From assembly GCF_014596525.1 (NCBI RefSeq), contig NZ_MSJP01000043.1:1-64000 (forward strand): a stretch of DNA of 64,000 bases. Reading direction: 5' to 3'. Made by a program: the position numbers and the translations under genes. How positions within the stretch are numbered: the stretch's first letter is position 1; each line of letters opens with the position of its first letter. The notes beneath the pieces were generated by a model. It saw only the letters and a program-made list of their open reading frames with translations, did no database searches and was not told the origin of the DNA. Source of the stretch: Streptomyces sp. CBMA291. Its GTDB lineage: Bacteria > Actinomycetota > Actinomycetes > Streptomycetales > Streptomycetaceae. Below, piece after piece: positions 59,198 to 64,000 of the stretch.

Positions 59198-60019
59198 ATG
59201 GCCGACGGGACGAGGGCGCGGCGACTGCCGCGCGCCGTGCGCGAGCGGCAGATGCTGGACGCGGCCGTACGGAGCTTCGCGCGCCACGGCTACCAGGCGA
59301 CCTCCATGGACGAGGTCGCCGAACTCGCCGGAGTCTCCAAACCGCTGGTCTACCTCTATCTGCACTCCAAGGAAGACCTCTTCACCACCGTGATCAGGCG
59401 GGAGGGGCAGGCACTGCTCGCCGTGGTCGCCGAGGCGGTCTCCGACCGGAGCGCCCCACCGGACGAGCGCCTCTGGGCGGGCCTGCTCGCCTTCTTCTCG
59501 TACGCCGCCGGGCACCCGGACGCCTGGACGGTCCTCAGCCGCCAGGCACGCACCCAGGGCGAGCCGTTCGCCGGAGAGGTGACCCGGCTGCGGGCGGGGG
59601 TCACGGACTTCATCGCGGGCCTGATCGACGACGCGGCGCGGGAGACGAGGGGCCCCCGGGAGGCGAGGGAAGCCCGGGAGGCGCGGGGCCCTCGGGGAGC
59701 GGGGAAGGCCGGGGAGGCGCGCGAGCCCCGGGGGCCGCGCCCCGCCGCCGACCTCCCGGACCTCGACGTCACCGCGCTCGCGCAGGCGCTCGTAGGGGCG
59801 GCCGAGTCACTGGCGAACTGGGCCAACGAGACCGAGGGCGTGACGGCGCGGGACACGGCGACGACACTGATGAACTTCGCGTGGTCCGGGCTCGGGAACC
59901 TGATGAGGAGCGAGGGGTGGGCTCCGGCGCCGGGCGGGTCGGTGTCGGGTGGGTCGGCGTCGGGCAGGGCGGTGTCGGGTGGGTCCGGGGCGGGCCGCCC
60001 CGAGCCCTTCGCGTCCTGA
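59198..60019 (+). CDS. TetR-family regulator with low-complexity insert
   Basis: A 273-residue TetR protein. The helix-turn-helix spans residues about 15-62 (RQMLDAAVRSFARHGYQATS and KPLVYLYLHSKEDLF). Between the helical core halves, near residues 148-187, is an insert of Arg/Glu/Ala/Gly/Pro repeats (for example REAREAREARG) not found in ordinary TetR proteins. The C-terminus is a Gly/Ser tail. It follows the symporter on the same strand and might regulate it, but this is not shown. ATG 59198 has AGGGG nine bases upstream. Confidence 0.82.
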   Translation: MADGTRARRLPRAVRERQMLDAAVRSFARHGYQATSMDEVAELAGVSKPLVYLYLHSKEDLFTTVIRREGQALLAVVAEAVSDRSAPPDERLWAGLLAFFSYAAGHPDAWTVLSRQARTQGEPFAGEVTRLRAGVTDFIAGLIDDAARETRGPREAREAREARGPRGAGKAGEAREPRGPRPAADLPDLDVTALAQALVGAAESLANWANETEGVTARDTATTLMNFAWSGLGNLMRSEGWAPAPGGSVSGGSASGRAVSGGSGAGRPEPFAS

Positions 60020-60059
60020 CCGGAGTCGTCTCCCCGGAACCGTCTCCCGGGGTCTCCGG

Positions 60060-60232
60060 CCCCCGACGTGTCGGGCCTGAGAGCCGAGGCGCCGACGTCT
60101 GAGGCCCTGATGTCTCGGGCCCCGACGTGTAGGGCCCGATGTCTGAGGCCCCGATGTCTGAGGTCCCGAGGTCCGAGACTCCGAGGTCCGAGGCTTCGAC
60201 GTCTCGGGCCCGATGCCTCGGGCCCCGGTCCG
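60060..60232. repeat. 15-bp degenerate tandem repeat array
   Basis: About eleven imperfect copies of a unit close to CCGATGTCTGAGGCC, 14 to 16 bases each, fill the gap between the TetR gene and pdxH on the opposite strand. Copies differ by several bases. There are no spacers, so it is not a CRISPR. Confidence 0.75.
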
Positions 60233-60242
60233 GTCGCCGTCC

Positions 60243-60896
60243 TCAAGGCCAGAGCAGTTCCCGGGTCCAGCCGTCCGGGGTGCGGCGGTAGCGGAGGCGG
60301 ATGTGGCGGCGGTGGGGGTCGCCCTGGAAGAACTCGATCTCGGACGGTTCGACGATGTAGAGGGTCCAGGTGGGGGCGGGGGCGTCCGGTTCCGCCTCGG
60401 CGCGGCGCCAGGCCGCCTCGCTCGCCGCCTCCAGGGTCGCGGGGGAGTCGAGGACCTCGCTCTGCCGGGCCACCAGGGCGGAGGCGAGGGCTCCGGTGGT
60501 CCGGGCGTGCAGATCCGCGTACGCCTCCTCGGGGGTGCCCGTGACGACATGGCCCCTGACCCGGACCTGCCGGGCCTGGACCGGCCAGTAGAAGCCGAGC
60601 GCGGCCTCCGGGCGGGCGGCGAGCTGACGGCCCTTGGCGCTGGTGGCGTGGGAGGCGAAGTGCCAGCCGCGCGCGTCGGCGTCGTGCAGCAGGACCGTCC
60701 GCACGTCGGGGCGGCCGTCCTCGTCCGCCGTGGCCACGGTGACGGCGTGCGGCTCGGTCTGGCCGGCCGCCGCCGCTGCCGCGAACCAGTCGTGGAAGAG
60801 GGGCAGCGGTTCGGCCGGGGCGCTCGCCGGGTCGAAGGAGGGCAGCGGGGAGTCCCAGGTCTTCAGGGAGTGCAGGACGCGGAGGAAGTCGGTCAT
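60243..60896 (-). CDS. pdxH: Pyridoxamine 5'-phosphate oxidase
   Basis: PdxH oxidises pyridoxamine or pyridoxine 5'-phosphate to pyridoxal 5'-phosphate using FMN. The 217-residue protein has AVTVATADEDGRPDVRTVLL near residues 51-70, ARGWHFASHATSAKG, LGFYWPVQARQVRVRGHV near 100-117 and the ending RYRRTPDGWTRELLWP. ATG 60896 is chosen; longer forms run into the thiolase gene. It is convergent with the TetR gene and follows the thiolase on the same strand with a 59-base gap. Confidence 0.9.
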   Translation of the reverse strand: MTDFLRVLHSLKTWDSPLPSFDPASAPAEPLPLFHDWFAAAAAAGQTEPHAVTVATADEDGRPDVRTVLLHDADARGWHFASHATSAKGRQLAARPEAALGFYWPVQARQVRVRGHVVTGTPEEAYADLHARTTGALASALVARQSEVLDSPATLEAASEAAWRRAEAEPDAPAPTWTLYIVEPSEIEFFQGDPHRRHIRLRYRRTPDGWTRELLWP

Positions 60897-60955
60897 GGCC
60901 CCACGGTAGGGCGCCGTCCTGCCCCGGCCGGTCTTCCGGATCACGCCGGGCCCGC

Positions 60956-62119
60956 TCAGTCCCTCCCCAGGACCACCGTCCCCGAGGAGCAGAACCAGCC
61001 GCCCGTCCCTGACACCACCGCGAGCCTCGGCAGCGAGCCGTCCGGGCGCCGCACCTGGAGCCCCGGCGCCTGACCGCGCAGCTGCCGTACCGCCTCCACG
61101 ATCAGGAAGAGCCCGCGCATCCCCGGGTGGCAGGCGGAGAGCCCGCCGCCGTCGGTGTTCACCGGCAGCCGGTCCTTCTCCTGGACGAAGGGACCGCCCT
61201 CGCCCTTGGCGCAGAAGCCCAGGTCCTCCAGGGTCACCAGGGTCATGTAGGTGAAGGCGTCGTAGACCTCGGCGAGGTCGACCTCCGCCGGGGTCACGCC
61301 CGCCCGTTCGAAGGCGAGCCGTCCGCTGACCGCCGCCGGGGAGACCGTGAAGTCCTCCCACTCGGACATCGTGGTGTGCGAGACGTGCTCGCCCGTGCCG
61401 AGCACCCAGACCGGGGCCGTACGGCAGTCCCGTACGTACTCCTCGGCGACCAGCAGCACCGCGCAGCCGCCGTCGGTGCGCGGACAGCAGTGCAGCCTGG
61501 TGAACGGGTCCGCGATCATCGGCCCGGACAGCACCTCGTCGACGGTGACCGGCTCGCGGAACATCGCCTCCGGGTTGAGCGCCGCGTTCGCCCGGGTCCG
61601 GACGGCCACCTCGGCCAGCTGCTCCAGGGTGGTCCCGTACTGGTGCATATGGCGGCGCGCGGCCATCGCGTACTTGGCGATCAGGGTGTGCCCGTAGGGG
61701 ACTTCGAACTGGAGCGGTCCGCGCGCCCCGAAGGAGAGGTTCGAGGTCCGCCGCCGGGCCCGGACGTCGGCGCGCGCGGTGGAGCCGTAGACCAGCAGTA
61801 CCGCTTTGGCGTGCCCGGCGGCGATGGCGTCGGCGGCGTGCCCGGCCATGACCTCCCAGGTCGCGCCGCCGACGGAGGTCGAGTCCACCCAGCGGGGGCG
61901 CAGTCCCAGATACTCGGCGACCTCGACCGGCGCGAGGGTGCCGAGCCCCGCAGAGGCGAGACCGTCGACGAGCGAGCGGTCGAGCCCGCTGTCCGCGAGG
62001 GCCCGCCGGGCCGCCTGGGCGTGGAGCGCGTACGGGGTGGGCCCGTCGACCCGCCCGCAGTCGGAGAGCGAGACACCGACGACGGCGACACGACGGGCGC
62101 TGCGCGTGGAGGTGGCCAT
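60956..62119 (-). CDS. Thiolase-family protein (lipid-transfer/SCP-x-like)
   Basis: A 387-residue thiolase-fold protein. It has DLAEVYDAFTYMTLVTLEDLG, the NTDGGGLSACHPGMRG active-site block near 325-340 and the end GTGGWFCSSGTVVLGRD. At the usual nucleophile position it reads DSTSVGGATWE, with no cysteine, so it is unlikely to be a classical thiolase; relatives include Ltp-type retro-aldolases of steroid side-chain breakdown, which need a DUF35 partner not seen here. It is divergent from an acyl-CoA dehydrogenase with matching operators between. Confidence 0.85.
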   Translation of the reverse strand: MATSTRSARRVAVVGVSLSDCGRVDGPTPYALHAQAARRALADSGLDRSLVDGLASAGLGTLAPVEVAEYLGLRPRWVDSTSVGGATWEVMAGHAADAIAAGHAKAVLLVYGSTARADVRARRRTSNLSFGARGPLQFEVPYGHTLIAKYAMAARRHMHQYGTTLEQLAEVAVRTRANAALNPEAMFREPVTVDEVLSGPMIADPFTRLHCCPRTDGGCAVLLVAEEYVRDCRTAPVWVLGTGEHVSHTTMSEWEDFTVSPAAVSGRLAFERAGVTPAEVDLAEVYDAFTYMTLVTLEDLGFCAKGEGGPFVQEKDRLPVNTDGGGLSACHPGMRGLFLIVEAVRQLRGQAPGLQVRRPDGSLPRLAVVSGTGGWFCSSGTVVLGRD

Positions 62120-62123
62120 GAAT

Positions 62124-62140
62124 CTGACGGTACATCAGAT
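62124..62140. promoter_or_regulatory. Operator copy 1 near the thiolase start
   Basis: CTGACGGTACATCAGAT contains TGACG-N3-CATCA (62125-62137), an imperfect palindrome, five bases upstream of the thiolase start codon. The same 13-mer pattern with the same spacing occurs 70 bases away. Confidence 0.6.
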
Positions 62141-62194
62141 CAGTCGGATCGGACCCGGCTCTTCTCTGGCGACTCCACGCGCCCCTGCCTAACA

Positions 62195-62210
62195 TGACGC
62201 CCCATCAGAT
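62195..62210. promoter_or_regulatory. Operator copy 2 near the acyl-CoA dehydrogenase start
   Basis: TGACG-N3-CATCAGAT repeats the pattern of copy 1 exactly except for the three central bases, 14 bases upstream of the acyl-CoA dehydrogenase start. A TAACAT -10-like element overlaps its left edge (62190-62195). Confidence 0.6.
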
Positions 62211-62224
62211 ACGGAGGGAGCGCC

Positions 62225-63604
62225 ATGGAAGCCGCCGAAGGACCGCCCGTCTCCCACGCCCGGGGGCCCGCCGAAGGACCGCCCGTCGAGGAACCGTCCG
62301 TCGAGGAACTGTCCGCCCCCCTCACCGAAGAGCAGCGGGAGATCCGTCGTACCCTGCGCGCCCTGCTCGCCGAGCACGCAGGGCCGGGGGAGAACCGCGC
62401 CGCCGCCGCCGACCCCCAGGGGTACGACCCCGAGCTGTGGGCCCGGATGTCGGGGGCGCTCGGCCTCGCCGGGCTCGCGCTCCCCGAGGAGTACGGCGGA
62501 GTCGGCTGCGGGCCCGCCGAACTCGCCCTCGCCTGCGAGGAGACCGGCCGCGCCCTCGCCCCCTCCCCGCTCCTCGCCACCAGCGTCCTCGCCGCCCCGC
62601 TCCTCGCCGCCCTCGGCACCCCCGCCCAGCGCGCCGCGCTCCTCCCGCGCCTCGCCGACGGCAGCCTGACCTGCGCACTCGCCATCCCCGGCGCCGCCCT
62701 CGCGCTCGCCCTCGGCCTGACCGGCGACAACACCGCCGAGCAGTGGTCCGGCGGCGGCCGGGCGGGCGGCGTCCAGGCCCGCCCCACCGGCGACGGCGGC
62801 TGGCTCCTCTACGGCGAGGCGGGCCAGGTCCTCGACGGGCACAGCGCCGGACTGCTCCTGGTCGCCGCCCACACCGGCGGCTTCGCCCGCAGCCGCACCC
62901 TCCTCTTCCTCGTCCGGGCCGACGCCGACGCCGACTGCGATTCCGACTGCGATTCCGGTTCCGGCGCCGGTTCCGATTCCGGTTCCGGCGCCGCCGTCCC
63001 CGTCCCCGTCCCCGTCCCCGTCCCCGTCCACGTCCCCGTCCCCGGTCTCGTCAGGACCCGGCGGCCCACCCTGGACCTCACCCGGTCCCAGGCCACCGTC
63101 CAGTTCCGGGACACCGGGGCCGAACTCCTCGGCGAGGAGCCCGCCGACGTCCTCGGCGCCCTCGCCACCGCCGGTCGCACCGCCGCCGTGATGATCGCCG
63201 CCGAGGCCGTCGGCGCCGCCCGCGAGGTCCTGGACCGGACCGTCGCCCACGTCGGGGCGCGCGAGCAGTTCGGGCGGCCCGTCGGCTCCTTCCAGGCGGT
63301 CAAGCACCGGCTCGCCGACCTGTACGTGCGGATCGAGGCGGCCCGTGCGCTCACCCGCTGCGCCGCCCGCGAGCCGGGACCCGGGCCCGAGAACGGGCCG
63401 CTCGCCCTCGCCCACGCCCTGGAGGCGCTGCGCGCCACCGCTGGGGAGTCCCTCCAGCTGCACGGCGGGATCGGATTCACCTGGGAGCACGAGGCGCATC
63501 TCTTCTTCAAACGGGCGACCGCCGACGAACTGCTCTTCGGGCCGGTACGGCGGCTGCGCGCGCGGGCGGCGGAGCGGACCGGGCTCTTCGGGGAGGCGGC
63601 GTAG
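62225..63604 (+). CDS. Acyl-CoA dehydrogenase
   Basis: A 459-residue flavoprotein that oxidises acyl-CoA. It has LGLAGLALPEEYGGVGCGPAELA near residues 78-100, the FAD-binding AREQFGRPVGSFQAVKHRLADL near 340-361, and the end LHGGIGFTWEHEAHLFFKRA near 413-432. An insert near residues 236-273 is made of Asp/Ser/Gly repeats and Pro-Val repeats encoded by a GTCCCC microsatellite; it sits where the beta domain joins the helical domain. Start at ATG 62225; GGAGGGAG precedes it. The next gene starts right after its stop codon. Confidence 0.9.
   Translation: MEAAEGPPVSHARGPAEGPPVEEPSVEELSAPLTEEQREIRRTLRALLAEHAGPGENRAAAADPQGYDPELWARMSGALGLAGLALPEEYGGVGCGPAELALACEETGRALAPSPLLATSVLAAPLLAALGTPAQRAALLPRLADGSLTCALAIPGAALALALGLTGDNTAEQWSGGGRAGGVQARPTGDGGWLLYGEAGQVLDGHSAGLLLVAAHTGGFARSRTLLFLVRADADADCDSDCDSGSGAGSDSGSGAAVPVPVPVPVPVHVPVPGLVRTRRPTLDLTRSQATVQFRDTGAELLGEEPADVLGALATAGRTAAVMIAAEAVGAAREVLDRTVAHVGAREQFGRPVGSFQAVKHRLADLYVRIEAARALTRCAAREPGPGPENGPLALAHALEALRATAGESLQLHGGIGFTWEHEAHLFFKRATADELLFGPVRRLRARAAERTGLFGEAA
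62930..63043 (+). repeat. Microsatellite insert in acyl-CoA dehydrogenase gene
   Basis: 62930-62990 has degenerate GAC-GCC and TCC-GGT-type repeats; 62996-63043 has eight copies of GTCCCC (one variant). Units of six keep the frame, giving Pro-Val repeats. Confidence 0.88.
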
Positions 63605-64000
63605 ATGTCCCTCGGGCGCCGATGGGTGCAGAGGGTGTCGTCGACCCGGACGTTCGCCCGGATCGCCCCCCGGGTCATCCCCCTGATGGATACGGCCGTA
63701 CACCGGCTGACCGGGGGAAAGGTGCTGCCCAGTGCCCGGATGCTGCCGGGTCTCGTACTCACCGCGCGGGGGGCGCGCAGCGGGCTGCCCCGGGTCACCC
63801 CGCTCGCCTGTCTGCCCGAGCGGGAGGGGTGCTGGCTGCTCGTCGGCTCCAACTTCGGCCGCCCCGGACACCCCGCCTGGACGGCGAACCTGCTGGCCCA
63901 TCCGGACGCCGAGGTGCACTGGCGGGGTGCGACGGTACCGGTCCGCGCCGAACTCCTCGCGGGCGAGGCGCGGGCGGTGGCCTGGCGGGCGGCCCTCGCG
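63605..64000 (+). CDS. Nitroreductase / deazaflavin (F420)-dependent oxidoreductase, partial
   Basis: The first 132 codons of a gene cut by the window end. The product resembles Ddn/FGD-type split-beta-barrel proteins: LVLTARGARSGLPRVTPLAC and the hallmark GSNFGRPGHPAWTANLLAH, followed by DAEVHWRGATVPV. Such proteins bind the deazaflavin F420 or FMN. ATG 63605 begins directly after the acyl-CoA dehydrogenase stop codon, so the two are cotranscribed. Confidence 0.82.
   Translation, partial: MSLGRRWVQRVSSTRTFARIAPRVIPLMDTAVHRLTGGKVLPSARMLPGLVLTARGARSGLPRVTPLACLPEREGCWLLVGSNFGRPGHPAWTANLLAHPDAEVHWRGATVPVRAELLAGEARAVAWRAALA

Noticed and set aside
60060..60232. CRISPR-like repeat
   Set aside because: Units are only about 15 bases, degenerate and without unique spacers.

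Overview
The window is chromosomal DNA of a Streptomyces species or very close relative. The evidence is the very high G+C content with strong third-position GC bias, the developmental sigma factor BldN beside its anti-sigma factor RsbN, the Rex-hemA-hemC-hemD heme operon, actinobacterial ribosomal protein bS22, a class I lysyl-tRNA synthetase, and the futalosine (mqn) menaquinone genes. It looks like ordinary core chromosome with one more variable stretch. No prophage, insertion sequence, CRISPR array or tRNA gene was seen.

Layout. 1-175: the 5S rRNA end of an rRNA operon and its terminator. 209-4238: HAD phosphatase, MFS transporter, AcuC-type deacetylase and a phosphatase-like protein. 4366-11144: developmental block with a small HTH protein (probable BdtA), bS22, an epimerase-like protein, a PlsC-type acyltransferase, rsbN, bldN and a HAD-IB phosphatase. 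11328-18084: glutaredoxin-like protein, then rex-hemA-hemC-hemD with 4-base overlaps behind a near-perfect Rex operator, then hemB. 18162-25480: DUF1876 protein, argS diverging from lysS with two perfect DnaA boxes between them, a DUF2637 membrane protein and two DUF3558 lipoproteins. 25654-38403: a more variable stretch with rtcB, SDR, YnfA, a secreted repeat protein, a FAD monooxygenase divergent from a TetR regulator across a 14-bp repeat array, MarR, Mut7-C, NmrA-like, GNAT, DinB-like, MerR and APC genes and one conserved hypothetical. 38673-46838: hemL, a histidine phosphatase, a secreted deacetylase-like lipoprotein and the System II cytochrome c maturation operon resA-ccdA-resB-ccsB. 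46916-50531: a membrane-anchored substrate-binding protein paired with a P-loop NTPase. 50842-56326: menaquinone tail genes (UbiD-like, MqnP, UbiX-like), an Lrp/AsnC regulator and mqnE. 57084-64000: a DUF4229 protein, a Cys-rich leader peptide ahead of a DAACS symporter, TetR, pdxH, and a divergent thiolase / acyl-CoA dehydrogenase pair followed by a partial F420-type reductase gene.

Several blocks serve respiratory redox and tetrapyrrole supply: Rex (NADH sensor), hemA/C/D/B/L, cytochrome c assembly and menaquinone synthesis. The bldN/rsbN/bdtA block belongs to the aerial-hypha developmental cascade.

The most interesting signals are regulatory: a leaderless Cys-rich leader ORF before a cystine-like symporter; a 14-bp-phased palindrome array between a TetR gene and a monooxygenase; twin operators between a thiolase and an acyl-CoA dehydrogenase; a sequence matching the BldN promoter consensus before rsbN; a duplicated hemL 5' end; and the orphan binding-protein/NTPase pair. 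Many short tandem repeats lie both between genes and inside coding regions.
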